A stretch of DNA of 64,000 nucleotides from Spironucleus salmonicida. Its lineage: Eukaryota > Fornicata > Diplomonadida > Hexamitidae. The translations under genes and the position numbers were made by a program. Positions 1-9,811 of the stretch are shown here, piece by piece (position 1 is the first letter of the stretch; each line of letters opens with the position of its first letter). The DNA lies in the NCBI GenBank assembly GCA_000497125.2, contig CM035320.1, forward strand, positions 1,261,197 to 1,325,196. The letters are read 5' to 3'. The notes beneath the pieces are model-generated. The model saw nothing but the letters and a program-made list of their open reading frames with translations. It searched no databases and was not told the DNA's origin.

Positions 1-886
1 TAAAGTCTTTGAAAAGGCGACGGGCTAAATCTTCTGCTAGCTGAAGTTATCGGAATGCCCAAGCAATAATAGGCTGTTCAAAAATATTTTCGTCTGATTT
101 AAAGTATTTAATAGAATTTTAAAGACACTCATCAAAGTAATTATACCAAATGAAAACTGAGTCATTCGACGTTTTCAGACCACAAAAAATAAGACCTAAT
201 AAATGCGAAAGAATAACCTTGCATAATGGTACTTTGTTACCTTTAAACATAAAATCAAACTAGTTTGGTAAATATGTGAAAGCTTGCAATGCTAGTTTAG
301 CATGCGGGAGAGCCTCTTTATATCGATAAGCGTATTGATAAGCATATGCTAAATTTATGTTTAAAGATAACCCCTCATCAAGTCCTTTGGGGTCAAATTA
401 ATATGCTTCTTCTAGAGTTAACAGAGTAGGCTCTGGTTTTTTAAGATAATTAAAGGCTTATGCTTTGATTATCATTAGTTACTGAATTAAAGGTTTGGTA
501 AGCGGAATCTTACATTTAGTAGTGAATAAAGTCAAATGGTTAAACAGAAAAATTGCATTCTCTGGTTATTTCTTTGAAAGCCGTGATAAATCAATTATTG
601 CCGCATGCAAAAACTGCAATACAACATGTTAAGTTTACTTACAATGCTAATAGTGAGTTATCAATTTTAACATTGCCTTGGAAATATATTTGTATACTAG
701 TTCATCTGTTTGCTTGTCTTAAAAATTGCTATAAAACGATAATAGGCTTTTTGTTATCTTAATAATGTCTTCAGCTTCTCCAAATTATTTCATCTACTGT
801 ATTATTTCCTATTTTGTCTCTATTTAGAGATCTGAATAGTAAATATATGGGGAACCAAAAAACCATGGTTTTGATAATGCTTTCAT
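1..886 (-). CDS. TPR-like helical repeat protein, 3' end outside window
   Basis: The frame opens with ATG at 884-886 and runs leftward off the window with no TGA, giving about 295 residues. The product is alpha-helical. Its second half has alanine/tyrosine patterns of tetratricopeptide type (LNINLAYAYQYAYRYKEALP, then HAKLALQAF), so a protein-interaction scaffold is likely. Several Gln codons are TAA or TAG. An AT-rich promoter-like run (TATATTATTATATATTAT) lies 15-40 bases upstream and overlaps the 3' end of the vWA gene, which is on the same strand. The family is inferred from pattern only; no specific homologue is recognised. Confidence 0.75.
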
Positions 887-925
887 TTGAAATTTTTGAG
901 ATAATATATAATAATATAATAATAA

Positions 926-2899
926 TCATTCAGTCGCTACAAAATAAAATACAGATTGTAGATCATCTAAATCTTTGGAAAGGTGGAACTCGCCATGCAT
1001 AGTATCGCACATTTGATTTAATGCCGTATAATCAGTATCGCCGAATGCAACTACGTGCAAATCCATATCTTCCTCTAATTACTTATAAACGATCTCAGAT
1101 TTTTCCGAATCGTATTTAACATCCCCATCGGTAAAAACAATGCAAATTTGCTCATAACTCAGTGCTTTCATATCACCTTTATACTACACCTTGCTGCAAG
1201 CTATGATTCCACTCAAAATGTCTGATTAACCAGCAACTTGAATATTATTAATTTTCTAAAATATTAGCTGAATATTCTAAACTTTATCGAGCAAAATAGT
1301 AGCCTCCGAGTTAAAAATGATCAGACTAAAAATATCGTCCACATAGTTTTGCCTATTTCTCAGATAAAGGATTATCCGGTCTATTACGGCCCCGAACAGA
1401 TTCCGCCATTCGTTCTTGAAATTCACAGGTTCGTACAGGTTTTTCATGCACGAATTCATGCTCCCAGACGCATCGACCACAAATACCGTGTGACGCTTCG
1501 ATTTAAACTAGAACTTCAACGGCGTAAAACAGTCCAATTCGAGGTTTTTGACGGTCTTCGACACCGTCCCATACCGAACCCGTTTGACTACGCCCTGTAA
1601 ATTCGGTGTCAGGCGCAGACAAACCTCGTAGCTGCGCTTCTCGCGCGGCAGTTCCTTGTCGAGTTAGTCCAGTGACAGATGGAAGCCGCCGATCGGGTCA
1701 GACGACCCCTTGTAGACGTGGAATTCACCGTATTCCTCAATCTCAGCAGCCTCAAACTAGTGAATCACTATATCCACGAAATCGTCTTTCTGGTGCGATG
1801 GCAGCGCCGCAATATAGTTGATCACGAAGTCCTCGGCGTTGTCTGCGAAGTAATCCCCAGGCTTGATGAGGATTTTGCATGCGTTCACGACAAATGTCTT
1901 TCCGTTTTGCTCCAGGAACGTTAATTCGATGTTCCTGATATCAATTTTGGAGTCGAACTGAACAAGTGTCTCTACGCCGAAAAAGTGCGCGCTCTGTGTA
2001 CCCTAGATCTTGATGTCATTGATGTCGTCCTGACAGTAGCCAAGACAGCAGAATACTTTACCGTATTTTGCGATTTTTACGTCCTTGGAGTTTTTGAAAA
2101 CTGCGGTATTACCACCTATCGCCATAGTAATTTTGCTTATTTTCACACTAGGGACACCGTTTTTGACCTCGATTTTCTCAGGGTTTCCGACAGAAATCGT
2201 GTTCCCGATGTCTATAATAGTGTGGTAGAACTGCTAGTTTTTGCAGTCGATGATGCTAATTTTGGTTCCATTCTTTGCCTCGAGCTTTTCGAGCGCAAAA
2301 AGGTAGTAAACTAGACCTTTTTCTTGCTCTTTCATGGAGACTTTTAGTTCGTCTACCTGACTACCGAAGGCGAAGTTGAAAACCTTCAGTATTGCTGCTT
2401 TCTACTTTTCTGAGCAATTTTAATTTTAAATAAGGTAAATTTATGTGTTTTAGTAGTTGTAGTCTTTGACTTTTAGTACATTTATAAAGTATCTTTTAAT
2501 TTCTTTTGATAGAACTCTAAAATACGCTAACAGGACATAATAGAATGGATAGTTTCGCTTATTTGTTGGACAAACAATAAGTGGTAGATTAGGGAATTGG
2601 ATCATATCGTCTGTGCTTGCAAAAAGTGCTTTTAATATATTTTTAAAGACAATTATATTATCCTATTTATATGAGTGATGATGAGTCTTTTTATTATTTA
2701 ATAGAAGATATGAATAATCTGCGTTTATTTAGTCGACTGCTGAGTTATTCATGTCACAATACAAATCAGAACTTATAACTGAGTCGTCAAATGTCTTAGT
2801 TTGAAGCCATGGATTGCAAATTAATGATTTAGTTTTTATAATTACTTTTGTATTACTGGATCCTAGATCAATATAAATTTATCTTTAACTTTGTAGCAT
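926..2899 (-). CDS. actin/Hsp70-like ATPase domain fused to von Willebrand factor A domain
   Basis: The protein has 657 residues. Residues about 8-15 (IYIDLGSSNTKV) match the first phosphate-binding loop of the actin/Hsp70 ATPase superfamily. A segment near residue 150-210 (KAAILKVFNFAFGS, then GLVYYLFALE) resembles the Hsp70 core, but the second phosphate loop looks degenerate. From about residue 470 a vWA domain starts with VFVVDASGSM, a correct MIDAS DxSxS motif. It continues with IVFTDGDVKY, which holds the conserved metal-site Asp. A vWA domain binds ligands through a divalent cation. The middle of the gene (about 1.35-2.0 kb) is clearly GC-richer than its ends. The start is the first ATG after an AT-rich spacer. 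The ATPase assignment is an inference from the loop motif; the vWA call is secure. Confidence 0.8.
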
Positions 2900-3141
2900 G
2901 TTAAAAAATGAAATAAAGAGAACAATTTTTAATATAATATCAATACTATTTAATTTCTCTTTAATATTTATATTTTAGAATTGATCAATACGGATCTGAT
3001 CATAATTATACAGTATAAATATAAATTTAATGCAACTAAAATTTACTGTTAAATATGCTTAAAGAATATTTGAAATAATAATATATATAATTATTATATA
3101 TAATATATATTAAATTTATTTCCTTCCATTTTTCCGCTTAA
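2900..3141. promoter_or_regulatory. shared divergent promoter region, AT-rich
   Basis: This 242-bp spacer separates two divergent genes. It is almost pure A/T and contains runs such as ATAATATATATAATTATTAT and TATATAATATATATT, the second about 30-50 bases before the LC1 start. Similar TATATA-type runs precede many other starts in the window, which is why a promoter role is inferred. No gene is visible inside. Confidence 0.45.
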
Positions 3142-3735
3142 ATGTCAAAACCTGTTTCGTGTAAAGACGCAATTAAGTTATATGCACAGAAAGTAACTGA
3201 CGAGCTTAGAAAAGATAATCCAGAAGCACCTGAAGCTAAACCCGAAGAGCTTAAAGAAGTTTTACTTTATTACTAGTATCCTCCTATGGATAAAATGGAT
3301 GCATCTCTTTAGACTCTGAAGGAATGTGAAAAACTTTCTCTTTCGTCTAATAATATAGATAAAATAACGGGTATTTCAAATCTTCCTCACCTTAAAATAC
3401 TCTCACTTGGCCGTAATGCAATCAAAAAGATCGAGGGGTTAGATGGAGTTAAAGATACTTTATAATAGCTTTGGATATCTCATAATTTAATTGAAAAATT
3501 ACACCCTCTTTTAACTCTTAAAAATTTACAAGTCCTTTATATGGCTTGTAATAATATCAACTCTTGGGGTGAAATTGAAAGGTTGTCCGAATTACCTAAC
3601 TTATAAGAAATCTCATTTATTGGAAATCCTTTACAGATTAGTACTGCTGATTGGAGAAAGTAGGTCTTCAAGAGACTTCCAAACTTAAAAAAGTTAGATG
3701 GAGTACCTCCTAGTGATGAGGATTTGGCAGGATGA
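3142..3735 (+). CDS. axonemal dynein light chain 1 (LC1), leucine-rich repeat
   Basis: The protein has 197 residues, the usual length for outer-arm dynein LC1. Successive leucine-rich repeats read LSLSSNNIDKI, ILSLGRNAIKKIEGL, QLWISHNLIEKL, LYMACNNINSW and ISFIGNPL. The short N-terminal helix and the KRLPNLKKLDG ending are also LC1-like. LC1 binds the motor head of an outer-arm dynein heavy chain and tunes beating, acting in the cilium. A dynein heavy chain and an enkurin gene in the same window agree with a flagellated cell. Four or more internal TAG/TAA codons must be read as Gln for the repeats to be continuous. Confidence 0.93.
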
Positions 3736-3792
3736 AGTGAGATGAAAACTATTATATATATTATACACTATTTTTAATATTCATTTTTACTA

Positions 3793-4551
3793 ATGCCGTC
3801 ATGGAAAGAAGTACGCGAGAAAGAAAAATAAGCCAATTTATAGAGAAAATCGGATAGAAGAGAGGTTCAACTTTAGTAGATGACTACAGAATAGCTAGAG
3901 ATCTACGATGAAGCACATAGGATTTTTAAAATAGAAAAAATAAACGAATAAAGAGCAGAAAAATAAATATAAAAATCAAGAGCTCAACAGGCAAAACCTC
4001 TTATTATTGATTTAGCTTATTATGAACTCATGAAGCCTGCTGAAATTAAGTCACTCCATCAATAAATTATGTTTTGTTACTCGATTTCTCTTAAGTCACT
4101 TAATCCACTGAAAATGAGTTTATATAATTATAAAGAATAAGTTCTAGAGATGTAAAAAGTCCATGGTTTCGATGATTGGATAATTGATAAGACCGATACT
4201 ACTCTCGATGAGTAGATTAAAGGTTTGCGTGAAAACGGGAAGGATGTACCGTATATTTACCTCTCCGGGGATGCTGAAACCGAGATTTCCAGCTTTGATG
4301 TTTCAAAAATTTATATTATCGGTGGATTAGTGGATAGAAATAGGCATAAAAATGCTGCCTTGAACAGAGCGAATGAGCTCGGAATACCGTCTGTGAAGAT
4401 TAACTTGAAGTAGTTCGCGCAGCTAAAAAGTAGCTAAATTATAGCAGTCAATCATATCTTTGAGATGATGACGAAGCTCAATGAGAATGGTGATTTGAAG
4501 GAAGCTGTTTTAGAAGTATTGCCAGGGAGGAAAGTTTAGAAAGCAAAGTGA
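3793..4551 (+). CDS. Trm10-type tRNA (guanine-N1) methyltransferase, copy 1
   Basis: The protein has 252 residues. A basic, Gln-rich N-terminal extension is followed by a SPOUT-fold Trm10 domain: IIDLAYYELM, then VPYIYLSGDAETEISSF, then IYIIGGLVDRNRHKN, the cofactor-knot region, then LPGRKV. Trm10 methylates N1 of purine 9 in tRNA using S-adenosylmethionine. The start lies 57 bp after the LC1 stop, behind a TATATATTATA run. Bases 4203-4526 are nearly identical to the second copy at 27.2-28.0 kb, whereas the 5' half has diverged and is much richer in A/T. A short conserved C-terminal tail differs between the copies. Confidence 0.92.
4203..4526 (+). repeat. homogenised 324-bp segment, inverted copy at 27263-27585
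   Basis: This is the 3' half of Trm10 copy 1. Aligned by eye with the reverse complement of 27263-27585, I see about two base differences (TAG/GAG and AAG/CAG codons). The flanking coding sequence is clearly diverged on both sides. The segment is GC-richer than the rest of the gene. Recent gene conversion between the two inverted copies is the simplest explanation. Confidence 0.85.
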
Positions 4552-4687
4552 TAGTAGGAATATTAAGAAGCATTATTTTAGATTAGTATTAAAAGTCAAA
4601 TATTTATAAGCTATGAATAAACGTTTATTAAAAATAATATTATATGTTTACTATAATGGAAAATTGGTTTTATTTTTTCATAATGAC

Positions 4688-4909
4688 AAAATTTGCACCT
4701 GGCAAGACTTGAACTTGCAGCCCCTTGATCCGTAGTCAAGTGCGCTATCCAATTACGCCACAGGAGCATGGTAACGATAAGTGTATGGCACCTAGTGTGG
4801 GCATTAGCTGGCCGGCCAGGTTTAACGCTGTGGTGGCAGCGAGCGGCGCCTGCCCGGAAAGTGGCAGCATCCTGACAGCGCAGCAGGGTATTGCATGGCG
4901 TGGGCAGAG
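4688..4909 (-). repeat. left arm of 222-bp inverted repeat carrying tRNA-Arg
   Basis: The reverse complement of this stretch matches 5657-5880 almost base for base, with one clear difference seen. The arm holds the tRNA gene plus about 140 bp of GC-rich 5' flank containing a GGCCGGCC palindrome. The match stops abruptly in AT-rich sequence on the tRNA 3' side. The two tRNAs point outward. Confidence 0.9.
4694..4767 (-). tRNA. tRNA-Arg (anticodon ACG), copy 1
   Basis: The sequence folds as a standard cloverleaf: acceptor GCTCCTG/CAGGTGC, D stem GCG/CGC, anticodon stem CTTGA/TCAAG with loop CTACGGA, and T stem GCAAG/CTTGC with loop TTCAAGT. The loop gives anticodon ACG, for arginine. There is no intron and no encoded CCA. 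Acceptor pair 3:70 is a T-T mismatch. The gene lies in the left arm of an inverted repeat and is transcribed leftward, away from the island. Confidence 0.93.
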
Positions 4910-5015
4910 TCAACATAGTAGAAAACTAGGTGATTTGTTTATATTAAAATTGTGATTACTTAGTTAAAAAATAAATTTAGTAAAATTATACAATTTATAT
5001 GATTAAGCAAATGCT

Positions 5016-5462
5016 ATGATAGAAATTGATTTTACAGGTGAATAAAATTAGTTATAGTCTTCTAAACCGAAATTTTAGGATATCCAGACGCTCATTATTT
5101 CCTTCTTCAGCAGCGTGGCCGAGCTGTTTATATTCCTGGTCATCATTACCAAGAGAAAGCTCAGACTAAAATTGGAGAGCTGGTTCACTCTCACCAAGAG
5201 TATCCATTCCTACTTCGTGGTGCAGATCCTGTTCTCGTTCATCTAGGGCCCGCAGGACATCTTCCCCTCGCCTGGCACCACCGTACTTCCCAATGTGTTC
5301 TACACCACCTACAACACCGCGCTATCCTATCTGCTGATAGCTGGATGGATCTGCAACACAGTAGCTTACCTGCTATACATGGTTGCCGCGGCGAACAGGA
5401 AGACGCAGTACAAGGCCGCAAAGAAGGCTGGGGCCGAGTCTGAGGTCATCCAGCTGTACTGA
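5016..5462 (+). CDS. short GC-rich membrane protein, apparently 5'-truncated paralogue of the 49.6-50.4 kb gene
   Basis: The protein has 148 residues. After an AT-rich 25-residue start it reads DIQTLIISFF, FIFLVIITKRKLRLKL, SFIQGPQDIFPS, VFYTTYNTALSYLLIAGWI and YLLYMVAAANRK, with three or four hydrophobic segments. A basic C-terminus follows. These blocks align with the minus-strand gene at 49577-50369, which has about 60 more N-terminal residues, so this copy seems to have lost its 5' part. Codons are strongly GC-ending (CTG, TAC, GCC), unlike the AT-rich paralogue. It lies inside the tRNA inverted repeat. The function is unknown. It could be an intact short gene or a remnant. Confidence 0.6.
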
Positions 5463-5656
5463 GGTATGTTTTCACTTAGGAACTGCGCAAGGGTTTCCAG
5501 GTATCACGCTAGAGGCGAAATATGACTACGTGATCCCGACAACAGCGCCCGCAGAAATTTCATGGCACCCTGCATCTTTGCTGGCCTGGCTGCGCAACTC
5601 ATGCCGCCCTCCTATATCGTACGCTGCCCTGCACTCGTCCACAATTTCCATCTGCC
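5463..5656. other. GC-rich spacer of the tRNA island, no convincing gene
   Basis: About 190 bp of mixed, GC-rich sequence sit between the short membrane-protein gene and the right inverted-repeat arm. A plus-strand frame stays open across it and on through the tRNA, but because it reads through a tRNA gene it is not credible as protein. Confidence 0.4.
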
Positions 5657-5880
5657 ACCTGCCCACGCTATGCAATACCCTGCTGCGCTGCCAGGATGCT
5701 GCCACTTTCCGGGCAGGCGCCGCTCGCTGCCACCACAGCGTTAAACCTGGCCGGCCAGCTAATGCCCACACTAGGTGCCATACACTTATCGTTACCATGC
5801 TCCTGTGGCGTAATTGGATAGCGCACTTGACTACGGATCAAGGGGCTGCAAGTTCAAGTCTTGCCAGGTGCAAATTTTTC
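5657..5880 (+). repeat. right arm of inverted repeat carrying tRNA-Arg
   Basis: This is the mirror of 4688-4909: about 140 bp of GC-rich flank with GGCCGGCC, then the tRNA. The sequence identity ends a few bases past the tRNA 3' end (GGTGCAAATTTT), where both flanks become unrelated. Confidence 0.9.
5799..5872 (+). tRNA. tRNA-Arg (anticodon ACG), copy 2
   Basis: Identical to the minus-strand copy at 4694-4767, including the 3:70 T-T mismatch in the acceptor stem. It is transcribed rightward, away from the island. Confidence 0.93.
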
Positions 5881-5913
5881 ATCCGAGGATATGGTCTATC
5901 TAATAATAATGAG

Positions 5914-6099
5914 ATGCAGTATTTACGCTTCTAGATGATATAGAGTCCTACATATCGATTCTTCGCTGTCCCTGAGTACAAGAGTCTCTAGTCATCCTAT
6001 ATAGGTAGTAAACACAGAGTGGTTCTAGTTTGTCAAAAACCAAAGAACACGCCGTTTAAAATGTCCAGTGTACTCCCTATAAAATCACTTTTAATATGA
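5914..6099 (+). CDS. doubtful small reading frame
   Basis: A 61-residue frame (starting MQYLRFQMIQSPTYRF, ending KSLLI) lies between the tRNA and the 3' end of the repeat-containing membrane gene. It has moderate base composition and no recognisable motif. In a code with a single stop codon, frames of this size arise by chance, so this may be no gene or a fragment. Confidence 0.25.
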
Positions 6100-6110
6100 A
6101 ACATATTTTG

Positions 6111-9100
6111 TCAATAATTTATTAAAATATGTTTGACCGCATATAAAAATAACTCCCATGTATTTTAAGAAGCTAATTATATGATAATACTAGATATATT
6201 ATCATCAGGATTATTTATACAGATATCCATAAGACATTATAAGGTTAAAACCTTATCAGATATATCTCTAAGATATACATAGGATGCTATACCAATACAT
6301 GCAGATATAATTTTTTATCTTTAATAACTCATTTAAGATTATGTATAAACAGCAGCCTTTTGGTATGGTATTAATGATTAGTAAATATTTTCTACAACAT
6401 TGAGCTTATACTTAATTTTTTCTTCATCTACTAAAAATGAGATATTTGCAGTACAAATAGCTCGAAAATCTAAATAATATGCAGATGATTTATATTTTAA
6501 AACTGCAATACAAGCTAGTTTAAGCCTAAATATAGGGCCACCAATAATCATAATTGATGCTAAATTCTATGGAAGTTGGTCAAATAAATTAACTAATGAA
6601 CTATACTAAAGCTACATTATAGGGTCAAGGGCATTTTTTGGTGTTGAAAAAAGATTATATGTACGATCTTATTAAGAATCCACTTATGGTAATGATGGAT
6701 ATTCTAATAGATTTAATAATCCTTATGACTCTTCTTAAATATCTTAAAGTTTATTTTTATTCAATTTTTGAATAATAATATTAAAAAAAGCTTTTGGATT
6801 TAATTACGAAACATCAGTAATTTTGCCTTAATCTTATAATGTTGAAAAATCGTCGTCGATATATCTGTAACCTTAAGTTAACTATAAACTTGATTTTGCA
6901 GAAAATGATTTCTATATAACGATTTTTTTATTAATATTGTTAGGTTAAATAATATTAGATGATTATGAGCTAGAGTCAGTAAAGACATCTAATTTTCCTG
7001 CTTCCGAATTAAGTTATATATCTTAAGGAGAAATAAGACCAGATTCAAAATTTGTAAAAGAAATTCTGGAAAAAGGTTGATTTTAATCTTTTAAAGTAGA
7101 ATAAACTTCAGTTTCTGGATTCTAAGTCATGATATTGGTTGGAGCAGTGAACATATCGTTACTAGGGTTCTAAGTCATGATATTGGTTGGAGCAGTGAAC
7201 ATATCGTTACCAGGGTTCTAAGTCATGATATTGGTTGGAGCAGTGAACATATCGTTACCAGGGTTCTAAGTCATGATATTGGTTGGAGCAGTGAACATAT
7301 CGTTACCAGGGTTCTAAGTCATGATATTGGTTGGAGCAGTGAACATATCGTTACCAGGGTTCTAAGTCATGATATTGGTTGGAGCAGTGAACATATCGTT
7401 ACCAGGGTTCTAAGTCATGATATTGGTTGGAGCAGTGAACATATCGTTACCAGGGTTCTAAGTCATGATATTGGTTGGAGCAGTGAACATATCGTTACCA
7501 GGGTTCTAAGTCATGATATTGGTTGGAGCAGTGAACATATCGTTACCAGGGTTCTAAGTCATGATATTGGTTGGAGCAGTGAACATATCGTTACCAGGGT
7601 TCTAAGTCATGATATTGGTTGGAGCAGTGAACATATCGTTACCAGGGTTCTAAGTCATGATATTGGTTGGAGCAGTGAACATATCGTTACCAGGGTTCTA
7701 AGTCATGATATTGGTTGGAGCAGTGAACATATCGTTACCAGGGTTCTAAGTCATGATATTGGTTGGAGCAGTGAACATATCGTTACCAGGGTTCTAAACG
7801 GATATTGGAATCTCACATATTGATACATTTTCACTTACTGCTTCTGTATTTAGAGGTGGAAAATAGTTGGTATATTAACTAGATTCAGTTATGTTCTCAT
7901 TTGATTAAATGTTCTCTAAGAATTAATTATAATAGCTTACAAGTTATTATTAGTAATCATTACCTGATAAATCCTCAGAAATATTATGAATAACTGCTGA
8001 GGTTAATTCTGGGGTATCCTCATAATCGCATACATCATTATTAGTAGTATTTAAATAAGGAACAATTGGTGGATCACAAATATTCTATTGTTGATTTTTG
8101 GTATTAATTTATAGAGATGATTCCTCAAAATTTGTTATTTTTGGTGTGATATCTGGCACAGTAAATTATGGCTCAATAATATTATATACTTAACTATTAA
8201 GCTAAGATTCAAATTATGGCTATGTTGTAAAAGTAGTTAATGGATAATTAACATGATGTATTATTTCCCTATATGAGTTAAATGTATCTGATACAAAAGA
8301 TTAGACTGACACAATATCATTACCACATGAATTGTACTAATCTGAATATACTGATGCTATATCATTTTATGCCTATTTATAATAAAATTCTGGTATAATA
8401 GATTAGTTGTCTAAGTTTTATATTTTTTATTATCTTAAATCTTTTTAGACTAGCTCCCATAAATCTACTGGGGTTGCAGCATTATTTTCTAAATTTACAT
8501 TTAATGTTTTAATAGGCTACATATCTATAACTTCTTCCTATTGATTTAATTCCGACTCTAATTTCTATAATAACTTGTCCAAATTTTTGCTTTTGCTAAT
8601 TAAATGCTATTATGCATAAAAATCATCCATCATAAATGTTTATAGGTCAAACTGTTAGATTAATTATATACTATTTTACAACAATTCATCAAAAGAAATA
8701 TCAGATTAATACTAAAATAATAATAATAAATAATATTTACTACATTTATCATCATCCAGTAAAAAATTATCTAGCTAATCAATAGTAACATATCTAACAC
8801 CGGAACTCCTCTTAGTTTATTCACTAATGACACAATAACCTACCAATGTTTTGATTTCACAGCTGATTTCCATAATCTCAAAGACATTCTAAGCATTAAC
8901 ATTAAGTATAAATAGATCATATTTATTTTCTTTATACATAAAAGATTATTTTTCAAATTATAATTATGATTGTTGTATGTTCAAAGATGGTGGGTTTATC
9001 AAATAGAATTCTTTGTAGTGAAATACTGGTTCATCTTGGATAACCTACTACCTAATTTTTACCTCTAATTATGGTACTCTGCGCTGAAATTCTAACATTC

Positions 9101-9575
9101 TCAGTAAAATTAATGCCACAGTGCGCTCTTCCTACCTTCTAGAGAAAAAGCGGCAAACAAAAATTATTACAATGAAGCTAAATCCTAAAAACATACTTAA
9201 GGCAAATTCTGAAGATAAAGTAGACAAAACAGAAAATTAGATATCAATTTGCTGTATTTTAAGGTCATTTTAATCATAAACTATCAAAGAAGTATTGAGT
9301 TTCTTCATTTTTTGTACTGTGAACTGAATCTCGCATGCATCTTAAATATAAGGTAGTATTCTAAATGTGAACTGCATTCCCGGGATTTTAACTTGATATC
9401 TTAAACAAAATTGCGTCAAATTCTCCAGTTTATTAGGGCGGAAGTCGAATTCTATGAACTTGTCAAGCTCTGAGAAGTCTAGAATAATAGTGAATTAGTT
9501 TAGTAAATTCGATGAAAGTTGGAGCTCGCCGGTGAATTATGGTAATAAAACAACTGCTATCATGCAGTTCAACAT
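6111..9575 (-). CDS. large single-pass membrane protein with fourteen 16-residue repeats
   Basis: The protein has 1154 residues. An N-terminal hydrophobic stretch (MLNCMIAVVLLPQF) looks like a signal peptide. It is followed by about 100 residues of beta-rich ectodomain with N-x-S/T sites and a transmembrane helix near residues 121-144 (FALSMFLGFSFIVIIFV, then basic residues). The remaining roughly 1000 residues are probably cytoplasmic, Asn/Gln/Ser-rich and low in complexity. Near residue 595 fourteen copies of QNPGNDMFTAPTNIMT follow, then about 340 residues with some helical patterning. An in-frame ATG 24 bases upstream (9597-9599) is an alternative start. The family is not recognised. A plus-strand frame over 6181-7080 is only its shadow. 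Confidence 0.85.
7122..7793 (-). repeat. 14 x 48-bp coding tandem repeat
   Basis: Exactly 672 bp made of fourteen 48-bp units, virtually identical at the DNA level; the only difference I see is one C/T in the left-most unit. Each encodes QNPGNDMFTAPTNIMT. The absence of synonymous drift means recent expansion or constant homogenisation. Confidence 0.97.
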
Positions 9576-9811
9576 TTTGGAGTGGAGAGTATACTACATA
9601 GAATATATAGTAGTCACTGTGTAACAATCACTATTCTTAAGTAATTAATAAAATATTAGATAGGTTTTATTACTAGAAATAAACAATTGCTTGCAAACTA
9701 AATAATATATATAAACTAGTTTATAGGTTATTTTTAATTTTTTTCACAATTGATACAATTTTATTAATATTGTTATATAATAGTTTATAATTATTTTGGA
9801 AATCAATAGAA

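Noticed and set aside
5383-6099. Long plus-strand frame running through the GC-rich island and the tRNA gene
   Set aside because: It translates a tRNA gene and its flank; the product has no protein-like pattern. Only the last 61 codons are listed, with low confidence.
6181-7080. Plus-strand frame of 300 codons with one internal TGA, which looked like a gene with stop readthrough
   Set aside because: The minus strand is open without any TGA across the same interval and continues in frame into the tandem repeats and upstream membrane protein; the plus frame is its shadow.
7122-7793. Regular repeat array considered as a CRISPR-like array
   Set aside because: There are no spacers: units are directly contiguous 48-mers that keep a coding frame in a eukaryotic gene.
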